64,000 bases of DNA from Sphingobacterium humi (GCF_009768885.1 NZ_WSQA01000011.1:62001-126000); one strand, 5' to 3'. Positions 28,397 through 37,290 are shown, numbered from the stretch's first letter. The notes: generated from the letters alone by a model not told the origin. Made by a program: numbers and translations.

Positions 28397-28601
28397 AATA
28401 AAGGTTTTTACCAATGCCCTGCAGGGAGAAATTATTAAACAGATGCTCGTTGAAAACAATATTCCAGCAGTATTGCTTAATAAACAAGATTCATCCTATC
28501 ATTTTGGTGTAATCGAACTATATGTCGATAACGAACATGTGTTGGAGGCCACGGCCTTAATGGATAGTTTCAATGATGAAGAAATAACGCATGAAGACTA
28601 G
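28377..28601 (+). CDS. DUF2007 domain protein (putative signal-transducing protein)
   Basis: 74 residues. The ferredoxin-like DUF2007 pattern is visible: KIKVFTNALQGEIIKQML, NIPAVLLNKQDS and the C-terminal LYVDNEHVLEATALM. Proteins of this kind are annotated as putative signal transducers, without proven function. It overlaps the CPBP gene by 20 bases and the cdsA start by 11 bases, so it is translationally coupled on both sides. Confidence 0.88.
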   Translation: MNPNWTKIKVFTNALQGEIIKQMLVENNIPAVLLNKQDSSYHFGVIELYVDNEHVLEATALMDSFNDEEITHED

Positions 28602-29388
28602 AGCAATTACCGGTTTATTTTTTGTTATTGTACTGGTGCTGGCCACCTTGTTGAACGCAACGGTTTTTGCGGCCTTCTTTGGCTTATTAGGCGTATTGGC
28701 CGCCAGAGAGTTTTTCCTAATCTGTAAAAGCGAAGAGGTTCAGCCACTATTGGTTTTGGGCTTGCTGAGCAGCGCGGTATTAGCCGGCCTGGTCGGCGCA
28801 AATCAATTGGGATACCTTGCCAATAAATACCTGTGGCTTGTTTTGCCGCTCTTATCCTTCATTGCTATTGCTTCCCTTTATTTAAAACGCCCAAAGCCCT
28901 TTCACGATATTGCTTATACCTATCTTGGAATTTTCTATGCCTGTGTGCCTTTTTTATTCTTTGTAGGCCTGGGCTTTATTCAAGGAACCTTTAATCCTTA
29001 TATTCCCTTAGGCTTTCTGATCATCTTATGGTCTAACGATACAGGAGCATACTTGGCCGGCCGTGCCTTCGGGAAACATAAATTATTCGAACGAATAAGC
29101 CCTAACAAAACCTGGGAAGGATTTATCGGTGGCATTGCCCTTGCGGTATTAATCGCCCTTAATTTGGAACAGTATTTTGGATCTTTGCCGAAATGGCAAT
29201 GGGCGACGGTAGCCCTGATTATCGGGGTATTCGGTACCTTGGGCGATTTGGTGGAATCTATGCTAAAACGCAACTTAGGCATTAAAGATTCCGGACAGAT
29301 TCTTCCCGGCCATGGCGGTTTCCTAGATCGCTTCGACGGACTCCTGATTGCGGCACCCTTGGTATTCTTAGCACTTACTTTAATCTAA
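28591..29388 (+). CDS. cdsA: Phosphatidate cytidylyltransferase
   Basis: 265-residue inner-membrane enzyme that makes CDP-diacylglycerol from phosphatidate and CTP, the branch point of phospholipid synthesis. Seven or eight membrane segments are apparent. The family signature is complete near the C-terminus (about 227-252): SMLKRNLGIKDSG, then PGHGGFLDRFDG. The NDTGAYLAGR and SPNKTWEG motifs precede it. It lies in the tightly spaced operon after DUF2007. Confidence 0.96.
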   Translation: MKTRAITGLFFVIVLVLATLLNATVFAAFFGLLGVLAAREFFLICKSEEVQPLLVLGLLSSAVLAGLVGANQLGYLANKYLWLVLPLLSFIAIASLYLKRPKPFHDIAYTYLGIFYACVPFLFFVGLGFIQGTFNPYIPLGFLIILWSNDTGAYLAGRAFGKHKLFERISPNKTWEGFIGGIALAVLIALNLEQYFGSLPKWQWATVALIIGVFGTLGDLVESMLKRNLGIKDSGQILPGHGGFLDRFDGLLIAAPLVFLALTLI

Positions 29389-29394
29389 TCGGAA

Positions 29395-30057
29395 ATGAAC
29401 ATTGCTCCAGCTACCTTTGATTTTTTAGCCCAGCTGAAAGAAAATAACAATAGAGAATGGTTTCAAGCCAATAAACCAGCCTATGAGGCGGCTTTGAACG
29501 ATGTGCTCCAGTTTATTGAAGGCATCATTAAACGCTTATCGGAGGTCGACCCACATATCAACGAAGAGATTCAAGCTAAAAAATGCCTGTTTCGCATCTA
29601 CCGTGATGTTCGTTTCTCTAAAAATAAAGACCCCTATAAATCCTGGTTTGCTGCGGGTATTTCCGTTGATGGGCGTAAGCTTGCCGGACCCGAATATTAC
29701 ATTCATATCGAACCGGAAGGCACCTTTTTAGCTGTTGGCTATTGGCGACCAGAGAAACAGCATTTAGAAGCCATCAGGCAAGAGATCGACTACAGCTCGG
29801 CCGAGTTGTTCAAAGCCCTAGAAAAGGGCGGCTGGAAGGCTGAAAATCTATCGCAAGAAGATAAGTTGAGTCGTCCACCAGCAGGCTATGGGGCCGATCA
29901 TGAACATATAGACCTTTTAAAGCATCGCAGCTTTATTCTACAGAAAAACCTAAGCCGCAAGGAAATGGAAAGTCCGAAAGCCTTAGATCGGGTTATCGCA
30001 GCTTATGAAAGCATGATCCCCTTTAAGCAGTTTATCCATATGGCCCTAGATCAATAG
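29395..30057 (+). CDS. DUF2461 family protein
   Basis: 220 residues matching the DUF2461 (TIGR02453) pattern: FDFLAQLKENNNREWFQANK at the N-terminus, CLFRIYRDVRFSKNKDPYK (about 62-80), and GPEYYIHIEPEGTFLAVGYW. No catalytic motif is known for the family; it occurs widely in bacteria and fungi without a defined role. It starts 6 bases after cdsA, the probable last gene of the operon, and its end overlaps convergent anmK by 7 bases. Confidence 0.88.
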   Translation: MNIAPATFDFLAQLKENNNREWFQANKPAYEAALNDVLQFIEGIIKRLSEVDPHINEEIQAKKCLFRIYRDVRFSKNKDPYKSWFAAGISVDGRKLAGPEYYIHIEPEGTFLAVGYWRPEKQHLEAIRQEIDYSSAELFKALEKGGWKAENLSQEDKLSRPPAGYGADHEHIDLLKHRSFILQKNLSRKEMESPKALDRVIAAYESMIPFKQFIHMALDQ

Positions 30058-31244
30058 GGAAGGCTTATTTTCCCCATACATACAGCAGGCGAATCTTTAA
30101 TTTGGGTCACATGGCTCGGATCGCCCGCAAGTGTTTCATTGGCCAGTATGGCAAATAAGCAGGCTTCTTTCGCATCGGGATTCAAGTTCAACACCTGAAA
30201 GGATTCCACTTCGCCGGGAAATGCCTCCTGCAATTGACGGTATAGCATAGGGTTGTGCAAGCCGCCGCCACTCACATAAATCTTCTTATTGGCTAATCCT
30301 ACGCTTGCGCGTTGAATTCCTGCTCTAATGGTTTCCGCAGAAAAACGGTTTAAGGTAGCCATCAAGTCGGGCACAGTGAGGTTTGTGCTTTGGGATGCCG
30401 CTTGGCATTGTGCCACATAGTCTAGGTTAAACAACTCGGGGCCGGTGGTTTTGGGAAAGCCCAAAGCAAAAAACGGATGCGCCATTAAGGTGGCTAACAA
30501 TTCTTGATGGATCTGCCCCGCAAGTGCTACTTCGGCATTGCGATCCATTTCTTGTTGATACTCACGATGCATCAATTGGTTCATCAAGGTATTGCCGGGG
30601 CCTAAATCGGTAGCATAGGCTTTCGCGGAAGTACCCAATTGAGGCAGAAAGGTGAAATTGGATATTCCACCAATATTTAGGAGAAAGCGGTTTTCTTGCG
30701 CTGAACTAAAGAGCAGGTAATCGCCATATGCCGCTAGGGGAGCACCCTCACCGCCGGCAGCAATATGTTTTTGACGGAAATCGCTCACACAGATAATGCC
30801 TGTTTTCACGGCGATATGGTCGCCATCGCCAATCTGTAAAGTACTGTTCGGGTAGGAACTATCATGAGTGAGGGACTGTGGCGCATGGAATACCGTTTGG
30901 CCATGCGAAGCAATCAGGTCGATGTCTTCGGTTTGCAGGTTCCACTTAGCGAAGGCCTGCAGGATAAGCTCGGCATGGTAACTGCCCACATAGGCATTCA
31001 GGCCACTAAGGCTTTGCTGATCGATGGTTCTTTTGGCAAAAACTTGTCGAATACCATCCCGAAAAGCATCATGATAGTCTAGGGTATCAAATTGAAGCAG
31101 CTCCAACTGACTTTGGGTACCAGCACCGGTAATTCGGCATAAGGCCACATCCAAACCGTCGAGTGAAGTGCCCGACATTAAACCTAGAATTAATCTTTCT
31201 TCCTTTTGGCCAATTTTAGCCAGTTTGGCGATACTCTTGTTCAT
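30051..31244 (-). CDS. anmK: Anhydro-N-acetylmuramic acid kinase
   Basis: ATP-dependent kinase and hydrolase of 397 residues converting anhydro-MurNAc to MurNAc-6-phosphate during peptidoglycan recycling. The ASKHA-fold phosphate loop is GLMSGTSLDGLDVAL (about 20-34); HGQTVFHAP, LQIGDGDHIA and LLNIGGISNFTFLP are AnmK signatures, as is VSGGGLHNP near the C-terminus. I start at ATG 31244 (MNKSIAKLAK); an in-frame ATG 5 codons upstream is possible. It is divergent from gcvH. Two peptidoglycan hydrolases and an amidase are encoded elsewhere in the window. Confidence 0.94.
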   Translation of the reverse strand: MNKSIAKLAKIGQKEERLILGLMSGTSLDGLDVALCRITGAGTQSQLELLQFDTLDYHDAFRDGIRQVFAKRTIDQQSLSGLNAYVGSYHAELILQAFAKWNLQTEDIDLIASHGQTVFHAPQSLTHDSSYPNSTLQIGDGDHIAVKTGIICVSDFRQKHIAAGGEGAPLAAYGDYLLFSSAQENRFLLNIGGISNFTFLPQLGTSAKAYATDLGPGNTLMNQLMHREYQQEMDRNAEVALAGQIHQELLATLMAHPFFALGFPKTTGPELFNLDYVAQCQAASQSTNLTVPDLMATLNRFSAETIRAGIQRASVGLANKKIYVSGGGLHNPMLYRQLQEAFPGEVESFQVLNLNPDAKEACLFAILANETLAGDPSHVTQIKDSPAVCMGKISLPY

Positions 31245-31264
31245 CGTATAAAAATACATTTAAA

Positions 31265-31295
31265 TTTGTAATCTCCTTTCTTAATCCTATTTTTG
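31265..31295 (+). promoter_or_regulatory. Canonical TTTG-N19-TATTTTTG promoter of gcvH
   Basis: TTTG at 31265-31268, a 19-base spacer and TATTTTTG at 31288-31295 exactly match the Bacteroidota -33/-7 promoter. The gcvH ATG is 24 bases downstream of the -7 box, giving a short leader of about 20 bases. Confidence 0.75.
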
Positions 31296-31319
31296 GGGAA
31301 ATAGAAAAACGAAAAAAAC

Positions 31320-31700
31320 ATGAATTTTCCTTCTGAATTAAAATACACCAAAGATCACGAATGGATTCGTGTAGAGGGTGATGAAGCAGTTATCGGTATT
31401 ACAGACTTCGCACAACGCGAGTTAGGCGATATTGTATTTGTAGACATCAATACAGTAGGTGAAGAAGTGGCTGCAAACGAAGTATTCGGAACAATTGAAG
31501 CTGTAAAAACGGTATCTGATTTGTTTCTCCCTGTGACAGCGACCGTATTGGAAGTAAACGATGCTATCGATGCATCCCCGGAATTAGTAAACACTGACCC
31601 TTATGGTGAAGGTTGGATTATCCGTGTAAAATTAAACAACCCTGCAGACGTAGATGCTTTATTATCTGCAGAGCAATACCAATCTGAAGTAAACGCGTAA
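31320..31700 (+). CDS. gcvH: Glycine cleavage system H protein
   Basis: 126-residue lipoyl carrier of the glycine cleavage complex, shuttling the aminomethyl group between P, T and L proteins. The lipoylated lysine is K63 in [12 protein letters not shown]; the [12 protein letters not shown] start and the [15 protein letters not shown]-terminal block are conserved. It is monocistronic, with a clear promoter and terminator; gcvP and gcvT are not in the window. Confidence 0.97.
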   Translation: MNFPSELKYTKDHEWIRVEGDEAVIGITDFAQRELGDIVFVDINTVGEEVAANEVFGTIEAVKTVSDLFLPVTATVLEVNDAIDASPELVNTDPYGEGWIIRVKLNNPADVDALLSAEQYQSEVNA

Positions 31701-31754
31701 GCTGTTAAAACGGCAATAATACGCTGAGATAAGAAAGTCCATAGCATGGCAGAC

Positions 31755-31781
31755 AAAAGCCCGATATTTTATCGGGCTTTT
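31755..31781 (+). terminator. Rho-independent terminator of gcvH
   Basis: AAAGCCCGATA-TTT-TATCGGGCTTTT: an 11-bp stem with a 3-base loop and a T tail, 54 bases after the gcvH stop. Confidence 0.88.
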
Positions 31782-31830
31782 GTTGTATTGGGAGAGGGGG
31801 TGATAACGTTTTTTCATCGCTTTTTGATCA

Positions 31831-32098
31831 GTTTGTCATCGTGCTGTCATCGTGAGCGGAGTTGAACGACTGGTACGTCAGTACTGGTAGTACGTTATAA
31901 TGCGCTTTGTGCAATATTTTCCAACAAAACTTTTCTGTAAAGAGCTAATAATAAGTGTGATATATATGATTGATTGCACTGACGTACCAATGGTTCGACT
32001 CCGCTCACGATGACATTCCTTCCTCTCCATTTTCACTACCCCACCTTTCTCTTTTCTCCTCCCTTTCTCACCCCTTTCTCACCCGTATCAATCCCCTT
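31831..32098 (-). repeat. Dispersed composite repeat with long inverted arms, copy 2
   Basis: Reverse-oriented relative of the element at 7910-8204. On the minus strand it begins AAGGGGATTGATACGGGTGA and shares 25 consecutive bases with copy 1. It has the arm units GTCATCGTGAGCGGAGT and TGGTACGTCAGT, an AT-rich centre with the same order of blocks (TTATTATTA, then TTGCACAAAGCGC) and the closing GACGTACCAGTCGTT and CCGCTCACGATGACA. The palindromic unit is about 31845-32017. It lies between convergent gcvH and a minus-strand hypothetical gene, the same context as copy 1. Confidence 0.75.
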
Positions 32099-32189
32099 AG
32101 CAATAGGCTGTGAAAGGAATCTAAAAAGCAAGTAAATAGCTCCAAGAAAAAGCCATAGCAAAAGCTTTCTCCTACCAACGTATACCCAC

Positions 32190-32219
32190 AAAAAAATCCG
32201 CATCAATAGACGCGGATTC
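32190..32219 (-). terminator. Rho-independent terminator of the secreted hypothetical gene
   Basis: On the minus strand AATCCGC and GCGGATT form a 7-bp stem around a 10-base loop, followed by a T run; 28 bases beyond the stop codon. Confidence 0.8.
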
Positions 32220-32247
32220 TAATCGTTTATGAAATATTTTTAATGGC

Positions 32248-32997
32248 TTATTTTGGGGTATTTGTCACGGCTACCTCTGATAGAACCTTTTGCCCTTGAA
32301 TAGACATATCCATTTTAATCGTAGCGGTTTTGGTAAAGTGGGTTTTCTCGTCTAAGGTATAATTTGCTAAATAATCACCTAATTTTTCACTGGTTTCAGA
32401 AAGCACTTCGCCTTTAGACTCAATTACATAGCCATCTGCTGTTTTTCCTACATATTTGTTCAGCATCTTCACGAGCATGCCCGCGTTTTCTACTTGAGAT
32501 TCCCAGGTTTCACCCGGGTTTACCGCCTTGTCAGGGTAGCTGGCCGTGATTCCCATGTTTTCAAAAGGGTTGCTGGAAGGGCCATCCTCCTCGTTTTCCT
32601 GTTGAAAATTCAACAGTTCTCCTTTTGCGCTCATGTTCATCGTGATCTTTTTACCGATTAACTTATCCATCTCGCCGGCAAGCATTTTAGACATTTCATC
32701 GTCCGAAGGATTCTCTGAGTCGTAGCTCATGGTCATCATACCCGCGTCCATATCCACCTTTACAGCGTTTGTTATCGACTGGAACGTAAAGTTACCGCCT
32801 TCTTGTTTGGTGTTGGTTAGGGTGTTTTTAACCACCATATCCATAATCATACTTTGCGCGCCATCAAGGTCGGTTTTCATAGTCGTTACAGATTGGTACG
32901 CGCTATTTAAAGGGACATTGATTTTGAAATTTACCTGTTGTGCTTTACTGGAAAGTGCGGCTGCGGAGAGTACGAAGATTAATAAGATCTTTTTCAT
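32248..32997 (-). CDS. Secreted protein of unknown function (DUF6263-like)
   Basis: 249 residues with a clean signal peptide (1-19, MKKILLIFVLSAAALSSKA). The mature part is beta-rich with Met/Lys/Thr-rich strands (TMKTDLDGAQ, GKKITMNMSAKGELL) and the PDKAVNPGETWE segment that recurs in secreted Bacteroidota proteins of the DUF6263 kind. No enzyme motif, metal site or lipobox is seen, so it is probably periplasmic or exported. It is monocistronic with its own terminator. I do not know its role. Confidence 0.75.
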   Translation of the reverse strand: MKKILLIFVLSAAALSSKAQQVNFKINVPLNSAYQSVTTMKTDLDGAQSMIMDMVVKNTLTNTKQEGGNFTFQSITNAVKVDMDAGMMTMSYDSENPSDDEMSKMLAGEMDKLIGKKITMNMSAKGELLNFQQENEEDGPSSNPFENMGITASYPDKAVNPGETWESQVENAGMLVKMLNKYVGKTADGYVIESKGEVLSETSEKLGDYLANYTLDEKTHFTKTATIKMDMSIQGQKVLSEVAVTNTPK

Positions 32998-33073
32998 AAA
33001 TAAGGATTTCTAAGGGATCCATTTTATTGATGGTTTAGCCCGTGATTTTGTCGAAAATACAAATTATTTCCCA

Positions 33074-33104
33074 TAAAAAAAGCCCTCGAATTTTCGAAGG
33101 CTTT
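33074..33104 (-). terminator. Rho-independent terminator of pdhB
   Basis: On the minus strand AAGCCTTCGAA and TTCGAGGGCTT pair across a short A/T loop, followed by a T run; 22 bases beyond the stop. Confidence 0.85.
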
Positions 33105-33125
33105 CAATTTTTATAGCGTTTGTTC

Positions 33126-34112
33126 TTACTTTTTAACGTAAGATACTTCTTTTACGGCTTTCACTACTTTCGCGATGCTAGGTAAAGATGCTTCTACCAA
33201 GGTAGGAGCATAACCCAAAGGCACATCAGCAGATGTAACACGTATAACCGGTGCATCTAAATAATCGAAGGCATGTTTTTGTACATGGAAGGTGATTTCT
33301 GAAGAGATGGACGCTAGAGGCCATGCTTCTTCAACAATAACCAAGCGGTTTGTTTTCTTCACCGATTCGATAATTGCAGGGAAATCAATAGGGCGTACGG
33401 AACGTAAGTCGATCAATTCTGCTTGGATTCCTTCTTTTGCTAATTCTTCAACGGCAGGGATAACCACACGTGGCACCATTTTACCGAAAGAAACGATCGT
33501 CACGTCCGATCCTTCTTTTACAATATTTGCTTTACCGATAGGTAAGTAGTATTCTTCTTCAGGCACTGGTCCTTTATCGCCATACATCACCTCAGATTCC
33601 ATGAAAATAACCGGATCTGGATCGATGATACAAGACTTCAATAAACCTTTCGCATCGTAAGGGTTGGAAGGAACCACCACTTTAAGACCAGGCGTATTGG
33701 CGAACCAATTTTCAAAGTTTTGCGAGTGTTGTGCACCTAATTGTCCGGCATTTCCTGTAGGACCGCGGAAAACAATAGGCACGCTGAACTGACCACCACT
33801 CATTTGGTGAATCTTTGCTGCAGCATTGATAACTTGATCGATTGCAACTAAAGAGAAGTTGAAGGTCATGAACTCAACGATAGGCTTTAATCCGTTCATC
33901 GCTGCACCTACACCAATCCCTGCAAAACCAAGCTCTGCAATAGGTGTATCGATAACGCGTTTGGCTCCAAATTCGTCAAGCATGCCTTGGCTTACTTTGT
34001 ATGCACCGTTATATTCAGCGACTTCCTCGCCCATTAAAAAAATTGTCTCATCTTTGCGCATTTCTTCGTTCATTGCTTCACGAAGTGCTTCTCTGAATTG
34101 TATTTCTCTCAT
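33126..34112 (-). CDS. pdhB: Pyruvate dehydrogenase E1 component, beta subunit
   Basis: 328-residue transketolase-like subunit that completes the ThDP site of pyruvate dehydrogenase with the separate alpha subunit. Visible motifs are MGEEVAEYNGAYKVS, DTPIAELGFAGIGVGAAMNG, the ThDP glutamate region EFMTFNFS, RGPTGNAGQLGAQHSQ, and VPLGYAPTLVEASLP near the C-terminus. The alpha subunit, E2 and E3 genes are not in the window, so the complex genes are dispersed, as often in Bacteroidota. It has a TATTTTTG -7 box at 34144-34151. Confidence 0.95.
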   Translation of the reverse strand: MREIQFREALREAMNEEMRKDETIFLMGEEVAEYNGAYKVSQGMLDEFGAKRVIDTPIAELGFAGIGVGAAMNGLKPIVEFMTFNFSLVAIDQVINAAAKIHQMSGGQFSVPIVFRGPTGNAGQLGAQHSQNFENWFANTPGLKVVVPSNPYDAKGLLKSCIIDPDPVIFMESEVMYGDKGPVPEEEYYLPIGKANIVKEGSDVTIVSFGKMVPRVVIPAVEELAKEGIQAELIDLRSVRPIDFPAIIESVKKTNRLVIVEEAWPLASISSEITFHVQKHAFDYLDAPVIRVTSADVPLGYAPTLVEASLPSIAKVVKAVKEVSYVKK

Positions 34113-34143
34113 CAGTATAGGAATAGTGTCTTTTTTAGATACG

Positions 34144-34151
34144 CAAAAATA
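34144..34151 (-). promoter_or_regulatory. TATTTTTG -7 box of pdhB
   Basis: On the minus strand TATTTTTG lies 31 bases before the pdhB ATG. It fits TAnnTTTG, without a recognisable -33 TTTG. Confidence 0.4.
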
Positions 34152-34230
34152 CTATAATTTCTTAATATTAGGTAGGGTGTAAGCACTATTTTGTAGCGAG
34201 CACGGCCCTAGCGGGTAAATAATCACAAAA

Positions 34231-34857
34231 TTATGACGCTTGTTGGCGGCAAAACTCTTGCAACCATTGGTTTAGGTTAAGCAGTGCTTTGGGGATATTC
34301 CAATGTGCGGTATTGCGGCTTTCAATATAGTTTGAAATGGCGCGAACTTGAATTGCGGGCATTTGAGCTTGTTTTGCGGCATAAAAGAAGGCCGCGCCCT
34401 CCATGCTTTCCAAACTTCCGGGTGCTAATTGGCTGCTAACTTGGGCGATATGTGCGGCGCATCCGTGAACCTTGTTTACTGTGATCGCTGAGGTAGCGGG
34501 CAAATTGAGGTAAGTTGCCGGTAAAGGTAGACCTTTGTAATGGGCGAAAAAGCGAGACTCGCCAAAGCCCAGTTCTTCAATGGAGATAAAAGCCTGTTCG
34601 TTTTCGGCACCCAGTTGAAAGAGCTGATCTTCTTCGATCCGAAACAAACGGCCTAAGGATTCCTGCTGATCGAAAGTTCCGGCAATACCCACATTCAGCA
34701 AGAGGTCGTAGGGTTGCTGCGCCAGACGTTGGCCCAAGGCAAATGCCGTGGCCACCATGCCTACCCCTGTAATCAGGTAATCAATTCCCTTTTCTTCTAA
34801 AAATGAGATAGATTCTGCGATTTCTGGGGCTGTTGCTGCAACGATAAGAATTTTCAT
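34231..34857 (-). CDS. mqnB: Futalosine hydrolase
   Basis: 208-residue nucleosidase of the PNP/UDP fold that hydrolyses futalosine to dehypoxanthine futalosine in the alternative menaquinone pathway. The family features are the start MKILIVAATAPEI, LITGVGMVATAFALGQ (about 29-44), NVGIAGTFDQ and the SLESMEGAAFFYAA segment with the active-site SMEG. It indicates a futalosine-route menaquinone producer. It is divergent from queD across a short gap that holds the queD promoter. Confidence 0.92.
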   Translation of the reverse strand: MKILIVAATAPEIAESISFLEEKGIDYLITGVGMVATAFALGQRLAQQPYDLLLNVGIAGTFDQQESLGRLFRIEEDQLFQLGAENEQAFISIEELGFGESRFFAHYKGLPLPATYLNLPATSAITVNKVHGCAAHIAQVSSQLAPGSLESMEGAAFFYAAKQAQMPAIQVRAISNYIESRNTAHWNIPKALLNLNQWLQEFCRQQAS

Positions 34858-34896
34858 ATGGAATAAGGATAGGTGCTAATTTACATTTATTTCATT

Positions 34897-34904
34897 TATC
34901 TTTG
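34897..34904 (+). promoter_or_regulatory. TATCTTTG -7 box of queD
   Basis: TATCTTTG ends 4 bases before the ATG at 34909, implying a leaderless transcript; this also supports the choice of that start. A -33 element is not clear. Confidence 0.5.
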
Positions 34905-34908
34905 TACT

Positions 34909-35322
34909 ATGATTTATATTACACGACGCGAACGATTTAATGCTGCCCACAAGCTGTATCGTGAAGATTGGTCTCTCGAGGAAAATGAACGCATTTTTGG
35001 GAATTGTTCGAATCCGAATTGGCATGGCCATAACTATGATTTGTTTGTGACCGTGAAAGGACATGTTAATCCCGAAACCGGCTTTCTGATTGACCTCAAA
35101 CGCATGAAAGAAATTATATTGACGGAGGTTGTTGATAAGCTGGATCATAAGAACGTAAACCTTGATGTGGATTTTATGAAAGACAAAATGGCCTCTACCG
35201 AAGTCATTGCAATCGAGATCTTCAACATCTTAAAACCGTTCTTTGAACAGGAGAATGTCATCTTGCATGCGATTCGCTTGCATGAAACCGAAAACAATTA
35301 TGTCGAATACTTCGGCGAATAA
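34909..35322 (+). CDS. queD: 6-pyruvoyl-tetrahydropterin/6-carboxytetrahydropterin synthase
   Basis: 137-residue T-fold zinc enzyme using dihydroneopterin triphosphate. The zinc histidines are H14 (FNAAHKL), H39 and H41 (WHGHNY); the catalytic cysteine is C33 in GNCSNPNW. The bacterial form usually makes 6-carboxytetrahydropterin, the queuosine precursor. folE follows 20 bases downstream, supplying its substrate, so the two probably form an operon. The open frame extends 12 codons upstream, but the -7 box and family alignment favour ATG 34909 ([10 protein letters not shown]). Confidence 0.93.
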   Translation: MIYITRRERFNAAHKLYREDWSLEENERIFGNCSNPNWHGHNYDLFVTVKGHVNPETGFLIDLKRMKEIILTEVVDKLDHKNVNLDVDFMKDKMASTEVIAIEIFNILKPFFEQENVILHAIRLHETENNYVEYFGE

Positions 35323-35342
35323 CCCTACAAGGCTCGTATAAA

Positions 35343-35975
35343 ATGAATAATATGCATGATTTTGACCATGCCGAACAAGACGGCTACATCAAGATAGACC
35401 AATACAATGGTAAACAAGTGGAGCGCATTGCGGCGCACTATACAGATATTTTAGACGCAATTGGCGAGGACCCGAATCGGGAAGGGCTAATTAAAACCCC
35501 TGAGCGTGTGGCCAAGGCCTTGCAATTCTTAACGCACGGTTATGATATTGATGCGGCTGCGGTTTTGCGTAGCGCCATGTTTGAAGAGGAATATAGCCAA
35601 ATGGTGGTGGTAAAAGACATTGAAGTGTATTCGATGTGTGAACACCACATGTTGCCCTTCTTCGGGAAGGCCCATATTGCCTATATCCCCAATGGCCATA
35701 TTGTTGGCTTAAGCAAGATTCCGCGTGTAGTGGATATTTTTGCACGCCGTTTGCAAGTGCAAGAACGCTTGACCAATGAAATTCGCGACTGTATTCAGGA
35801 AACTTTAAAGCCCGCTGGTGTTGCGGTGGTGATCGAGTGTAAGCATATGTGTATGGCGATGCGTGGGGTGCAGAAACAAAATTCTGTAACTACTACTTCA
35901 GCTTTTACCGGTGCTTTTCAAAATGATGTGACCCGCTCGGAATTTTTGCGCTTAATTACCGCTTCTTTGGATTAG
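35343..35975 (+). CDS. folE: GTP cyclohydrolase I FolE
   Basis: 210-residue T-fold enzyme converting GTP to 7,8-dihydroneopterin triphosphate, feeding folate and, through QueD, queuosine. The zinc site is visible in [12 protein letters not shown] (Cys and His) and [11 protein letters not shown]; the TPERVAKAL and [20 protein letters not shown] segments are diagnostic. It is the second gene of the queD-folE operon, closed by a terminator at 35997. Confidence 0.97.
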   Translation: MNNMHDFDHAEQDGYIKIDQYNGKQVERIAAHYTDILDAIGEDPNREGLIKTPERVAKALQFLTHGYDIDAAAVLRSAMFEEEYSQMVVVKDIEVYSMCEHHMLPFFGKAHIAYIPNGHIVGLSKIPRVVDIFARRLQVQERLTNEIRDCIQETLKPAGVAVVIECKHMCMAMRGVQKQNSVTTTSAFTGAFQNDVTRSEFLRLITASLD

Positions 35976-35996
35976 TTTCGAATGTAAAGAGATTGA

Positions 35997-36022
35997 AAAC
36001 CCGCCTAAAAAGCGGGTTTTTT
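35997..36022 (+). terminator. Rho-independent terminator of queD-folE
   Basis: AAACCCGC-CTAAAAA-GCGGGTTT followed by further T; 22 bases after the folE stop. Confidence 0.88.
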
Positions 36023-36099
36023 ATTTGCTTGTTACTTCTTAATGTGTTGTGTAACAAGCGTTTGTGATAAATATCATTGTGATATAAACTCTGAATGTT

Positions 36100-36107
36100 T
36101 ATCTTTG
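36100..36107 (+). promoter_or_regulatory. TATCTTTG -7 box of the O-methyltransferase gene
   Basis: TATCTTTG ends 6 bases before the ATG at 36114; an ATTG at 36076-36079, 20 bases upstream, may be the -33 box. It suggests a leaderless mRNA and supports the chosen start. Confidence 0.5.
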
Positions 36108-36113
36108 CGCAGT

Positions 36114-36749
36114 ATGTTTGAAGATGTAGAGCGTTTAAATTCCTATTTGGAGAATACTACCGACGAGGAAAATGCGTTGTTAAAAAGGGTCAATCGGGAG
36201 ACGTATCTACGCGAGACCATGCCACATATGTTGTCGGGGCATTATCAGGGAAGGGTACTTTCCATGTTAAGTAAACTGCTTCGTCCGCAATTGGCGCTTG
36301 AAATCGGAACCTTTACAGGTTATGCTACCTTAAGCTTGGCAGAAGGCCTGGAAACAAACGGGGTTTTACATACCATCGATATCAATGAAGAGCAAGAAGA
36401 ACGCGTTCAGGGATATTTTGATGAATCGGAGTTTGCCCAGCAGATTGTTTACCATATTGGCGACGCTGCGGAGGTTATTCCAACCATTGAAGGTCAGTTT
36501 GACCTGGTTTTTATAGATGCTGACAAGAAAAGGAATCTCTATTATTATCAGGAACTTATTGACCGTGTTCGACCAGGAGGTCTCATCTTAGTAGACAATG
36601 TCTTATGGAAAGGCAAGGTTTTTGATGAGAAGCCCGATAGTCAGACAAAACAAGTCATAGAATTAAATCAAACACTGGCGAGTGACCCTCGGGTAGAGAA
36701 ATTAATCCTCCCGATACGTGATGGGCTTTTTGTGCTACGCAAAAAGTAG
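36114..36749 (+). CDS. Class I SAM-dependent O-methyltransferase
   Basis: 211-residue COMT-like (methyltransferase family 3) enzyme. The SAM loop is LEIGTFTGYATLSLAEGL (about 60-77), followed by HTIDINEEQ, the metal-binding VFIDADKKRN (about 133-142) and LILVDNVLWKG. Family members methylate catechol-like or other hydroxyl groups with Mg; the substrate cannot be read. ATG 36114 (MFEDVERLNS) is preferred over an in-frame ATG 24 codons upstream, which precedes the promoter box and adds Cys-rich unrelated sequence. Confidence 0.9.
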   Translation: MFEDVERLNSYLENTTDEENALLKRVNRETYLRETMPHMLSGHYQGRVLSMLSKLLRPQLALEIGTFTGYATLSLAEGLETNGVLHTIDINEEQEERVQGYFDESEFAQQIVYHIGDAAEVIPTIEGQFDLVFIDADKKRNLYYYQELIDRVRPGGLILVDNVLWKGKVFDEKPDSQTKQVIELNQTLASDPRVEKLILPIRDGLFVLRKK

Positions 36750-36770
36750 TGTCAAACTAAAACAGGTTTT

Positions 36771-37277
36771 ATGCTAAAACATTGTAGAAAGATTTTTATG
36801 GTATGTATACTTACCGTAATTACAGCTTTTAGCTTGCAAGCGCAAGACTACACCACAAAGACGTATATTGAGAAGCACAGCAACGCTGCGCAACGCCTTA
36901 TGCGCGAAACAGGAGTGCCGGCATCCGTTATTTTAGCGGTCGCCATTCATGAAAGTGCCTACGGCAACAGCCGTATCGCGCGGTACTTGAACAACCACTT
37001 CGGGATAAAAGGAAAGAACAACAGTAAGAAAATCCGCTCGGCTTATAAGGGCTATGGTTCGGTGTTAGATTCTTATCGTGATTTTGTAGGGCTTCTACAA
37101 CGTCGTAAGGCTACACAACCGCTCTTTGACAAGCACGGCTCCGATGATTACAAAGCCTGGGTGAAAGGAATCGCTCGTTCGGGCTATTCGGAAACCGGCG
37201 ATTGGTCGCGGAAAGTGATTTCTACAATTGACAGGTACGACTTAGAGAAGTACGACGAGAAGATAAATCTGAATTAA
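36771..37277 (+). CDS. Secreted glucosaminidase domain protein (GH73 type)
   Basis: 168 residues: a signal peptide (about 1-24, FSLQA) and one N-acetylglucosaminidase (FlgJ/LytG-like) domain. The catalytic glutamate is in AVAIHESAYGNSRIA (about 61), followed by NHFGIKGK and the YRDFVGLLQRR block. It would cleave the peptidoglycan glycan strands in the periplasm. Thirteen bases separate it from a second glucosaminidase gene with LysM, suggesting co-expression. Confidence 0.9.
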   Translation: MLKHCRKIFMVCILTVITAFSLQAQDYTTKTYIEKHSNAAQRLMRETGVPASVILAVAIHESAYGNSRIARYLNNHFGIKGKNNSKKIRSAYKGYGSVLDSYRDFVGLLQRRKATQPLFDKHGSDDYKAWVKGIARSGYSETGDWSRKVISTIDRYDLEKYDEKINLN

Positions 37278-37290
37278 TCGCATTGACGAA

